A DNA stretch of 6,064 nt from Synergistaceae bacterium. Its GTDB lineage: Bacteria; Synergistota; Synergistia; Synergistales; Synergistaceae. Within the stretch, counting starts at the first letter, position 1. Each line of letters starts with the position of its first letter. The stretch is taken from assembly GCA_031273585.1 (NCBI GenBank), contig JAISRP010000219.1:1-6064 (forward strand), read 5' to 3'. The position numbers and the translations under genes are program-made. Under the pieces are notes generated by a model. The model did no database searches. It was not told where the DNA came from and saw only the letters and a program-made list of their open reading frames with translations. This document shows positions 1 through 4,787 of this stretch, piece by piece.

Positions 1-33
1 CCGCAGGGCGAAAACAAAAATACAGATGGGGGT

Positions 34-110
34 CCGGGGGACTGGTCCCCCGGCGGGCGTGGGCGGCGCCCACGGTCTTGAACCCTCGAGGGTTTGGGGC
101 GGCACCCCAA
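34..110. repeat. Chain of short GC-rich palindromes, candidate dispersed intergenic repeat
   Basis: Four inverted repeats lie almost end to end. At 34-53 an 8-bp stem closes a 4-nt loop. At 58-74 a 7-bp stem closes a 3-nt loop. At 81-94 there is a perfect 14-bp palindrome, AACCCTCGAGGGTT. At 94-110 a 6-bp stem closes a 5-nt loop. Such packed hairpins downstream of genes are typical of multi-copy intergenic elements of the REP kind; that this one is multi-copy is inference, since only one copy is in view. On the minus strand the last hairpin (34-53) is followed about 11 nt later by a T-rich stretch at 11-22, so it could also act as a backup terminator. Confidence 0.5.
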
Positions 111-118
111 GGTCCTGT

Positions 119-167
119 CTCATTCAAGACGGACCCCGCAGTTGCAGCGGGGTCCGTCTTGAATGAG
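119..167 (-). terminator. Perfect 21-bp hairpin after metY, probable operon end
   Basis: The arms 119-139 and 147-167 are exact reverse complements around a 7-nt loop (140-146). The hairpin starts 35 nt after the metY stop codon on the minus strand. Neither side carries a run of T, so it is not a textbook intrinsic terminator. It may act as an RNA 3'-end stabiliser or as a bidirectional block. No other terminator lies between it and metY. Confidence 0.55.
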
Positions 168-202
168 GAGTGAGGGAGGATAGATGATGGGTTTTCTCGG
201 GG

Positions 203-1498
203 TCAGCCGGCGAAGGCCTGGCCCAGGTCGGCTATGATGTCCTTTATGTTCTCCGTTCCTATCGAGAGCCGGACTGTGTTGGGCTTTATTCCCTGATCCA
301 GCAGCTCCGCCTCGTTCAGTTGTGAATGGGTAGTGCTCGCCGGATGAATTACAAGGGATTTCACATCCGCCACGTTGGCGAGCAACGAGAAGATCTGCAG
401 CCGGTCGATGAAGGCCTGCGCCTCTTTTACCCCTCCTTTTATCTCGAAGGAGAAGATAGAGCCAGCTCCATTTGGGAAATATTTCTTGTAGAGCGCGTGG
501 CTTGGCTCTTCGGGCAGCGAGGGGTGATGGACCGCCTCGACCTGCGGGTGCTTCTTGAGGTAGTCGACGACCTTCAGGGCGTTCTCTACATGACGCTCGA
601 CTCGCAGGGAGAGTGTCTCCACCCCTTGCAACAGCAGAAAGGCGTTGAAGGGCGAGATAGCCGCGCCGGTATCGCGCAGCAGAATGGCTCGGATTCTGAC
701 TATAAACGCGGCCGCTCCGACGGCCTTGGAGAACGAGAGCCCGTGGTAGCTCGGGCTCGGGTCGACGATCTCGGGGAACTTCCCGGACGCCTCCCAGTCG
801 AACTTGCCCCCGTCGACGATTATGCCGCCGAGAGTGGTTCCGTGTCCGCCTATGAACTTGGTGGCGGAGTGGATGATTATATCGGCCCCATGCTCGATGG
901 GACGCAGGAGGTACGGGGTCGTGAAGGTCGCGTCCACGACGAGCGGTATTTTATTCTTGTGAGCCAGGTCCGCCAATGCCGCGATGTCGACCACGTTCGA
1001 GTTTGGATTGCCCAATGTCTCGACGAACAGCGCCTTCGTGTTCGGCCTGATTGCGCCCTCGAAAGAGCCGGGGACGTCGGGATCGACGAACGTCGTCGTG
1101 ATGCCGTACAGAGGCAGCGTGTGGGCCAGGAGGTTATAGGTGCCGCCGTAAATAGTCTTGGCTGATACTATGTGATCCCCGGCCTTCGCCAGGTTGAGGA
1201 ACGAGTAGGTGACGGCTGAGGCGCCAGATGCCAGTGCGAGCCCAGCCACTCCGCCCTCGAGGGCCGCCAGACGCTTTTCCAGCACGTCCTGGGTGGAGTT
1301 CGTCAGCCTCCCGTAGATGTTGCCGGCATCCGAGAGGTTAAATCGCGCAGCCGCGTGCGCGGCGTCATGAAACACGTAGGACGTCGTCTGATATATGGGT
1401 ACGGCGCGCGCGTCTGTAGCGGGGTCGGGCAGCTCCTGCCCTATGTGAAGCTGTTTTGTCTCGAAGGCCCACGCCTCGGTGTTCTTCGCTATTGCCAT
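203..1498 (-). CDS. metY: O-acetylhomoserine sulfhydrylase (aminocarboxypropyltransferase)
   Basis: This PLP enzyme of the Cys/Met metabolism family joins O-acetylhomoserine and sulfide to give homocysteine and acetate, the direct sulfhydrylation route to methionine, in the cytoplasm. The 431 residues match the usual MetY length of about 425-430. Visible family marks are HIGQE near residue 18, IYGR at 61-64 (contacts the cofactor phosphate of the neighbouring subunit), SGASA at 91-95, Asp189 in the VVDAT strand, and the Schiff-base lysine Lys214 in [10 protein letters not shown]. Toward the C-terminus are SLVIHPAST at 381-389 and the substrate-carboxylate arginine Arg410 in [10 protein letters not shown]. 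The ATG start has a good ribosome site, AGGAAGAGGGG (1508-1518), nine bases upstream. It lies 79 nt after cysK on the same strand with no promoter seen between them, so the two are probably co-transcribed. Cystathionine gamma-synthase or gamma-lyase is less likely, because the chain is longer and has the MetY-type insertions. Confidence 0.95.
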   Translation of the reverse strand: MAIAKNTEAWAFETKQLHIGQELPDPATDARAVPIYQTTSYVFHDAAHAAARFNLSDAGNIYGRLTNSTQDVLEKRLAALEGGVAGLALASGASAVTYSFLNLAKAGDHIVSAKTIYGGTYNLLAHTLPLYGITTTFVDPDVPGSFEGAIRPNTKALFVETLGNPNSNVVDIAALADLAHKNKIPLVVDATFTTPYLLRPIEHGADIIIHSATKFIGGHGTTLGGIIVDGGKFDWEASGKFPEIVDPSPSYHGLSFSKAVGAAAFIVRIRAILLRDTGAAISPFNAFLLLQGVETLSLRVERHVENALKVVDYLKKHPQVEAVHHPSLPEEPSHALYKKYFPNGAGSIFSFEIKGGVKEAQAFIDRLQIFSLLANVADVKSLVIHPASTTHSQLNEAELLDQGIKPNTVRLSIGTENIKDIIADLGQAFAG

Positions 1499-1538
1499 GC
1501 TTGTATTCCCCTCTTCCTGATAATAATTATTTCATCCC

Positions 1539-1552
1539 GCCGGGACGCCGGC
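1539..1552 (-). other. Small hairpin in the cysK-metY intercistronic gap
   Basis: GCCGG and CCGGC form a 5-bp stem around a 4-nt loop, followed on the minus strand by an AT-rich stretch that includes the 10-bp palindrome AATAATTATT (1522-1531). There is no T run, so full termination is unlikely. It could mark RNA processing or partial attenuation between the two genes; that is inference. Confidence 0.3.
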
Positions 1553-1577
1553 CTGGGTCGAGTTCGGATATGCCGGA

Positions 1578-2507
1578 TCAATCCGCGAACATCGGGGTGG
1601 AGAGATACCGCTCGCCCGTGTCGGGCAGGATCGCCACGATCGTCTTTCCCTTGTTCTCGGGACGGCCCGCGAGCTGGACAGCGGTCCACGCCGCTGCCCC
1701 CGACGAGATGCCGACCAGCAGCCCCTCGATGCGCGCGAGCTCCCTGCCGGTTGCAAACGCGTCCTCGTCCTTAACCTTTATTATCTCGTCATACACCGAC
1801 GTGTTCAGCACATCTGGGACGAAGCCGGCGCCTATGCCCTGTATCTTGTGCGATCCGGGTGTGCCCTCGGAGAGCACGGGGGAGCCGGCCGGCTCTACGG
1901 CAATGACCTTTACGCCGGGTTTTTTCGACTTCAGAAATTCCCCCGCTCCCGTGATGGTCCCGCCGGTTCCGACGCCGGATACGAGCACGTCCACCGTGCC
2001 CTCCGAGTCATCCCATATTTCGGGTCCCGTGGTGGTCCGATGGATGGCGGGGTTTGCCGGGTTTATAAACTGGCCGGGGATGAAGCTGCCGGGAGTCGAG
2101 TCCGCCAGCTCGTCGGCTTTGGCGATGGCGCCCTTCATGCCCTTCGCGCCCTCGGTCAGGACCAGCTCCGCGCCGTATGCCTTCAGGAGGTTGCGGCGCT
2201 CGACGCTCATCGTCTCCGGCATCGTAAGGATGATCCTGTACCCCCGGCTCGCCGCGACCGCGGCAAGCCCTATGCCGGTGTTGCCGCTCGTGGGCTCGAT
2301 TATGACGGAGCCTGGTTTCAGCAGGCCCTTTGCCTCGGCTTCCTCGATCATCGCCTTCGCTATGCGGTCCTTGACGCTCCCCGCCGGGTTGTAGTACTCG
2401 AGCTTGGCCAGGATCCTGGCGGACAGCCCCTTGGTCTCCCCATATTTTTTCAGTTCGAGCAGAGGCGTACGTCCTATCAGGTCGGTTATTTTTGAATGGA
2501 TTCCCAT
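1578..2507 (-). CDS. cysK: Cysteine synthase A (O-acetylserine sulfhydrylase)
   Basis: CysK makes cysteine from O-acetylserine and sulfide in the cytoplasm, using PLP (fold type II). The 309 residues are the normal length for the family. The Schiff-base lysine is Lys46 in NPAGSVKDR. The substrate-carboxylate loop TSGNTG is at 73-78. The phosphate-binding loop GTGGT is at 180-184. The KIQGIGAGF loop (221-229) is typical of CysK forms that bind serine acetyltransferase. GISSGAA (266-272) holds the serine that contacts the PLP ring nitrogen, and [10 protein letters not shown] (295-304) is the standard C-terminal signature. The ATG start has AAAGGAG (2516-2522) eight bases upstream. It heads the cysK-metY pair, with its own strong promoter about 250 nt upstream. 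No serine acetyltransferase gene is in the window, so the O-acetylserine source must be encoded elsewhere. The adjacent Rrf2 gene is its likely regulator. Confidence 0.96.
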   Translation of the reverse strand: MGIHSKITDLIGRTPLLELKKYGETKGLSARILAKLEYYNPAGSVKDRIAKAMIEEAEAKGLLKPGSVIIEPTSGNTGIGLAAVAASRGYRIILTMPETMSVERRNLLKAYGAELVLTEGAKGMKGAIAKADELADSTPGSFIPGQFINPANPAIHRTTTGPEIWDDSEGTVDVLVSGVGTGGTITGAGEFLKSKKPGVKVIAVEPAGSPVLSEGTPGSHKIQGIGAGFVPDVLNTSVYDEIIKVKDEDAFATGRELARIEGLLVGISSGAAAWTAVQLAGRPENKGKTIVAILPDTGERYLSTPMFAD

Positions 2508-2756
2508 AGCTCAGTCTCCTTTGTCATAGGTTTGTTTGAACATTCCCGCTGCCGATTCGCCGCCGATTTATTTTTTAAGAGGCCCGGGGCTGTCGAAGCC
2601 CCCGAGTGCCCGGTGTTCGCAAAATCAAAAAAACTGCCTCGCCGCTTCCGGGAATATACGCGCCGTCCGGAGATAATTCGAGCTCCCGCGCCGTGCCGTT
2701 TATGAACTGTCCTGTGTGCGAATCCGCCGCCCTAAAAACTTTATTCATATCTGAAT
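2508..2756 (-). other. Long 5' leader of cysK (about 250 nt), possibly regulatory
   Basis: If transcription starts about seven bases after the -10 box, cysK mRNA begins near 2756 and has a leader of about 250 nt. It contains a 6-bp hairpin (2586-2602, loop 2592-2596), a T7 tract on the minus strand (2627-2633) without a strong stem before it, and complementary 7-mers at 2554-2560 and 2718-2724 that could pair over a long range. An open frame of 57 codons runs from the ATG at 2748 to a TAA at 2575, with no ribosome site and weak codon bias, so its coding status is doubtful. I see no T-box core, SAM riboswitch core or other known riboswitch. Confidence 0.45.
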
Positions 2757-2763
2757 GATAGGA
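2744..2763. promoter_or_regulatory. Candidate operator at the cysK start site
   Basis: The perfect inverted repeat ATTCA-TATC-TGAAT (2743-2756) lies at the expected transcription start of cysK. It is part of a longer box, TTCATATcTG...ATAGGA, that also occurs in the promoter of the neighbouring rrf2 gene (3328-3345). A repressor bound here would block RNA polymerase. The link to the Rrf2 protein is inference from position and from the shared word. Confidence 0.4.
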
Positions 2764-2790
2764 TTATATAGCTTTAAATCATCCTGTCAA
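2763..2790 (-). promoter_or_regulatory. Consensus sigma-70 promoter of cysK-metY
   Basis: Read on the minus strand, the -35 box is TTGACA (2785-2790) and the -10 box is TATAAT (2763-2768), both perfect, with a 16-bp spacer. It lies just downstream of the rrf2 terminator and points at cysK. A promoter this strong usually needs a repressor, which fits the inverted repeat just after the -10 box. Confidence 0.85.
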
Positions 2791-2810
2791 CCCCCCAGAG
2801 GTGAAATTTC

Positions 2811-2853
2811 AAAAAAAATATCGGGACTCTGCTATATCGAGTAGTCGAGTCCC
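2811..2853 (-). terminator. Intrinsic terminator of the Rrf2 gene, overlapping its end
   Basis: GGGACTC (2847-2853) pairs with GAGTCCC (2823-2829) in a 7-bp stem with a 17-nt loop, followed on the minus strand by a T8 tract (2811-2818). The upstream arm and the loop lie inside the last codons and stop codon of the Rrf2 gene. This separates rrf2 transcription from cysK, whose promoter starts about 20 nt further on. Confidence 0.75.
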
Positions 2854-3269
2854 TCCATGCCCTTCCTGTTCTCCGCGAGCTCGTCCAAAGTTATGCCGTC
2901 GAGGTAGTCGTTGATGACCTTGTCGAGGCCCGTCCACACGGACAGTGTCGAGCAGTCCGCGCTGCGCGGACACCTGTTGGGATCGTCCTCCATACACACG
3001 ACGGGGGCCAGGTTCCCCTCGACGGTCCGCAGGATGTCCCCGACGGTGTAGTTTCGCGCCGGGCGAGCCAGCCTGTACCCCCCGTCCTTGCCGCGGGAGC
3101 TCTTGAGATACCCGGCCTTGCTAAGCATCGGGATGATCTGCTCCAGATACTTTATCGTTATCTCCTGGCGGGCGGAGACATTCTTGAGCGGAATGTACTC
3201 GCCGGTATTGTTAATCGCCAGATCCACCATCACCCTCAGCGCGTATCGCCCCTTCGTCGATATTTTCAC
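2832..3269 (-). CDS. Rrf2-family regulator (CymR/IscR-like) with Cys triad and Ile tail
   Basis: This is a small winged-helix DNA-binding protein, probably a dimeric repressor of sulfur or cysteine genes. I start it at the GTG at 3267-3269, giving 145 residues that begin MKISTKGRYALR, the classic Rrf2 N-terminus. A GAGGGG ribosome site sits eight bases upstream of that codon. The other in-frame GTG (3276-3278) overlaps this site and is unlikely. The recognition-helix region runs about 28-50 with YLEQ at 41-44, the wing is SSRGKDGGYRL (57-67), and TVGDILRTVEG (75-85) leads to the sensor loop. That loop has Cys92, Cys100 and Cys106, close to the IscR triad C92/C98/C104, so an Fe-S cluster is possible. 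The protein ends Asp-Tyr-Ser-Ile, like the serine acetyltransferase tail that inserts into CysK. B. subtilis CymR, which works with CysK, lacks the Cys triad. The position next to cysK supports a CymR-like role; IscR-like control of Fe-S assembly is the main alternative. Confidence 0.9.
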   Translation of the reverse strand: MKISTKGRYALRVMVDLAINNTGEYIPLKNVSARQEITIKYLEQIIPMLSKAGYLKSSRGKDGGYRLARPARNYTVGDILRTVEGNLAPVVCMEDDPNRCPRSADCSTLSVWTGLDKVINDYLDGITLDELAENRKGMEGLDYSI

Positions 3270-3277
3270 CTCGTTCA

Positions 3278-3283
3278 CCCCTC
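3278..3283 (-). promoter_or_regulatory. Ribosome binding site that fixes the Rrf2 start
   Basis: GAGGGG on the minus strand is eight bases before the GTG at 3269 but overlaps the first base of the upstream in-frame GTG at 3278. This spacing selects the downstream start, which also gives the conserved family N-terminus. Confidence 0.7.
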
Positions 3284-3310
3284 AGTCCGATTATTTATTA
3301 CTGCTCCTGT

Positions 3311-3328
3311 AAATAATACCTATTATTT
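3311..3328. promoter_or_regulatory. 18-bp palindrome over the Rrf2 gene's -10 box, candidate operator
   Basis: AAATAATA-CC-TATTATTT is a perfect inverted repeat with 8-bp arms, and the -10 hexamer lies entirely inside it. A wider pair, CCTATT (3319-3324) and AATAGG (3339-3344), overlaps it. Rrf2 regulators commonly control their own promoter, so this is a candidate autoregulatory site. AT-rich palindromes also arise by chance, so confidence is moderate. Confidence 0.4.
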
Positions 3329-3340
3329 TCATATATGCAA
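3313..3340 (-). promoter_or_regulatory. Promoter of the Rrf2 gene
   Basis: On the minus strand, TTGCAT (3335-3340, three of six consensus bases) and TATTAT (3313-3318, five of six) are 16 bp apart. Transcription would start near 3306, leaving a leader of about 37 nt before the chosen GTG start. The weak -35 box suits a moderately expressed or autoregulated regulator. Confidence 0.55.
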
Positions 3341-3345
3341 TAGGA
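3328..3345. promoter_or_regulatory. Box shared with the cysK start site, over the Rrf2 gene's -35
   Basis: TTCATATaTG...AATAGGA here matches the box at 2744-2763: nine of the first ten bases are identical and both end ATAGGA, with a two-base length difference between the blocks. It covers the -35 hexamer, a position that suits repression. This is a candidate binding site for the same regulator. Confidence 0.35.
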
Positions 3346-3432
3346 GACATCCCCGACTTGGGAGATCGCTGACGCGGCAGTCGCTCCGATGCCGCGCCGA
3401 CGCCCGGTTTGCGGATAACCGCGATGTGTAGA

Positions 3433-3454
3433 AAATTAGATCCCCGGCGGGGAT
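3433..3454 (-). terminator. Weak terminator downstream of the glycosyltransferase
   Basis: ATCCCC and GGGGAT form a 6-bp stem with a 3-nt loop (3440-3454), followed on the minus strand by CTAATTTTC, a short T run at 3433-3436. It is 90 nt past the glycosyltransferase stop. The rest of the gap 3345-3542 holds two other hairpins, 3373-3396 (7-bp stem) and 3510-3522 (5-bp stem), and no credible gene. Confidence 0.4.
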
Positions 3455-3542
3455 GAGCGAACCGAAGTCAGGCATATTTTTAGTTGAGGGGAGATGCGGG
3501 GCCATTGACGGGCCGCCGGCCCCTTCCGACGCATCCGGGCCG

Positions 3543-4514
3543 TTATCCGCGGAGGGATTTCTCCGCGGCGCGGTCCGATATCCGGCGCAGCGTCCTGCGA
3601 ATTTTTCGGTACAGGTATCGAAGGGTGAACGCCGCACGGCTACTCTTGAAGTAATGAAAATCGCCGAGCGCCCTGCGCCTGGCAACATCCAACAGAGGCT
3701 CGCCGCTAAATTCTATCCTGCGGTCAATGCCGAGGTCGATATACTGAGTCATCCACCGGTCGTTCGAGGAGGTGTGCTCCCCCGAGTCGTCGAAGCCGAT
3801 GTTTGTCGTCAGGCTGTATGGGGGATATACGCAAAGTTTTCTCAGGCGATAGGTCGCCCAATACCACTGGATATCCCACGTATCGATGCCATCCCTGACC
3901 TGGGACAGGAGGATCGAAGTGTAGCAGAACCCTCCCCGCAAATCGAAATCCCGGGCCATCCGGCGGTTCCTAGCGAGCTCCTCCCATCCGGCCGCGTCAT
4001 AGTCGTACAGGTCCCACGCCCTCTTCCACGTCGCCCATCCCCACGCCGAGAAGCAGTTCAGAAAAAAAGCTCTGTCGTCGTCAGGGACCGGTTCGAGCGG
4101 CCAGAAACCGCATACCGAGAGTATATTGTCATCGTCCTCATATTTTTCGAGGGCATCATTCATAAACCGCAGGAACCCGCAGGAAACCAACACGTCGTCC
4201 TCCACAATTATTGCGCGCCCGTACAGGTCGCACAATTCTGAAATACCGGAGATGATGGATCTCGCCAGCCCCTGATTTTTTTCACTCTCGCGGATCGTGA
4301 CTGATTTAAACCCCTTTGCCGCGCGAACGTAATCACGGACGGCCCGGACGCCCTCCAGGTCCTGCTCGCCCCTGGCCCCGTCGGAAAATATGAACAGATC
4401 GCTCTCGGCCGCCAATTCGTTCGAGGCAAGTGCTTCCAGGGTCCTCCTCGCGTGATCGAGGCGCTTGTAGACGAAAAAAGCGACGGGGGCAGGATTTGCT
4501 CCCAATAATCTCAC
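3543..4514 (-). CDS. HlpA-like GT-A-fold glycosyltransferase
   Basis: This is a probable sugar transferase of the GT-A fold, in the group often named hemolysin HlpA-like, likely acting on a cell-surface glycan. The 323 residues begin with the nucleotide-binding strand VAFFVYKR (11-18), then FSDG (43-46), NQGL (80-83) and the DXD-type metal-binding motif EDDVL (105-109). Downstream are the aromatic block SAWGWATWKRAW (156-167), DTWDIQW (211-217) and NIGFDDSGEHT (238-248). The C-terminal 35 residues are rich in Arg and Lys and could lie against the membrane; I see no transmembrane segment or signal peptide. The GTG start lacks a well-spaced ribosome site (AAGG is only two bases away) but overlaps the stop of a 15-codon frame as GTGA, so coupling is possible. 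A TTG three codons in is an alternative. It is a single gene with no other glycan genes in view, and its substrate cannot be told. Confidence 0.8.
   Translation of the reverse strand: MRLLGANPAPVAFFVYKRLDHARRTLEALASNELAAESDLFIFSDGARGEQDLEGVRAVRDYVRAAKGFKSVTIRESEKNQGLARSIISGISELCDLYGRAIIVEDDVLVSCGFLRFMNDALEKYEDDDNILSVCGFWPLEPVPDDDRAFFLNCFSAWGWATWKRAWDLYDYDAAGWEELARNRRMARDFDLRGGFCYTSILLSQVRDGIDTWDIQWYWATYRLRKLCVYPPYSLTTNIGFDDSGEHTSSNDRWMTQYIDLGIDRRIEFSGEPLLDVARRRALGDFHYFKSSRAAFTLRYLYRKIRRTLRRISDRAAEKSLRG
3547..3568 (-). other. 8-bp hairpin inside the last codons of the glycosyltransferase
   Basis: CCGCGGAG (3547-3554) and CTCCGCGG (3561-3568) are perfect complements around a 6-nt loop, ending a few bases before the stop codon. 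On the minus strand there is no T run after it. It may protect the mRNA 3' end or help termination together with the hairpins downstream. Confidence 0.4.
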
Positions 4515-4558
4515 ATCCTTATTAAAAACTCTCCGAGCCTTCGGAGCACGCCCATCAT
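4511..4558 (-). other. Possible 15-codon leader ORF overlapping the glycosyltransferase start
   Basis: An ATG-ATG start at 4553-4558 opens a frame, MMGVLRRLGEFLIRM, that stops with TGA at 4511-4513 and shares the four bases GTGA with the glycosyltransferase GTG start. There is no clear ribosome site before it. The frame spans the terminator-like hairpin at 4531-4546, so its translation could open that hairpin. A real peptide is unproven; the arrangement is what supports the idea. Confidence 0.25.
4524..4546 (-). terminator. Terminator-like hairpin in the glycosyltransferase leader (attenuator candidate)
   Basis: CTCCGA and TCGGAG form a 6-bp stem with a 4-nt loop (4531-4546). On the minus strand this is followed by AG and then T5 (4524-4528), just 10 nt before the GTG start. 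No gene ends upstream on this strand, so a terminator here would act on the gene's own leader. A second leader hairpin, 4570-4579 with 4601-4610 (nine of ten pairs), lies just upstream. Confidence 0.5.
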
Positions 4559-4614
4559 AAACGCAAGACGCCGGCCCGGCTGTGAAACGCGTGGAATTGT
4601 CCGGGTCGGCCCTG

Positions 4615-4643
4615 ATCGTACATAAACACTATACGACCGTCAA
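4615..4643 (-). promoter_or_regulatory. Promoter of the glycosyltransferase
   Basis: On the minus strand, TTGACG (4638-4643, five of six) and TACGAT (4615-4620, four of six) have a 17-bp spacer. Transcription would start near 4608, giving a leader of about 95 nt that contains both hairpins. The inverted repeat TCGTA-N11-TACGA (4616-4636) lies across the -10 box and spacer and could be an operator. Confidence 0.5.
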
Positions 4644-4664
4644 TGGACTCGCAAAATTCCAAAC

Positions 4665-4694
4665 GGGGCTTTCTCTATTCCCACTTAAAGCCCC
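4665..4694. promoter_or_regulatory. Inverted repeat between the divergent promoters, candidate operator
   Basis: GGGGCTTT (4665-4672) and AAAGCCCC (4687-4694) are perfect 8-bp complements separated by 14 nt. No T run follows on either strand, so a terminator is unlikely. It covers the expected -35 zone of the ABC gene promoter and lies about 20 nt upstream of the glycosyltransferase -35, a natural place for a shared regulator. Confidence 0.4.
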
Positions 4695-4702
4695 TCAAAA
4701 CA

Positions 4703-4711
4703 TGCTAAAAT
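4703..4711 (+). promoter_or_regulatory. Extended -10 promoter of the ABC transporter gene
   Basis: TGcTAAAAT fits an extended -10 element (TGn plus five of six consensus bases). There is no good -35 box, as is common for such promoters. The start would be near 4718, leaving a leader of about 70 nt to the ATG at 4788. Confidence 0.35.
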
Positions 4712-4787
4712 ACATTTATCGCAAACAATGGCAGATTACCGTATTTTGCAGTCTCAACCGCAGCGAATATCGAAACGGGTGATGCGT

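Noticed and set aside
326..1165. A plus-strand open frame antisense to metY
   Set aside because: It is Arg- and Gly-rich with no family motif; metY on the other strand accounts for the whole stretch.
1456..2394. A 312-codon plus-strand open frame antisense to cysK
   Set aside because: It is the complement of a well-conserved enzyme; its Ser- and Pro-rich, low-complexity product is typical of a GC-rich shadow frame.
2496..2705. A 69-codon plus-strand frame opposite the cysK leader
   Set aside because: It overlaps the cysK start region on the opposite strand, with no ribosome site or domain.
2508..2756. T-box or SAM-type riboswitch in the cysK leader
   Set aside because: No T-box specifier or AGGGTGG-type core and no SAM-I core pairing could be found, and there is no strong stem before the T7 tract.
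3329..3688. A 119-codon minus-strand frame running from the end of the glycosyltransferase into the gap
   Set aside because: It overlaps the glycosyltransferase in another frame, crosses several hairpins and the Rrf2 promoter, and has no recognisable motif.
3453..4241. A 262-codon plus-strand open frame antisense to the glycosyltransferase
   Set aside because: It mirrors a gene with clear motifs, shows no recognisable domain and has no ribosome site.
4582..4782. A 66-codon plus-strand frame in the divergent region
   Set aside because: It crosses both promoter candidates and the inverted repeat, has no ribosome site and matches no family I know.
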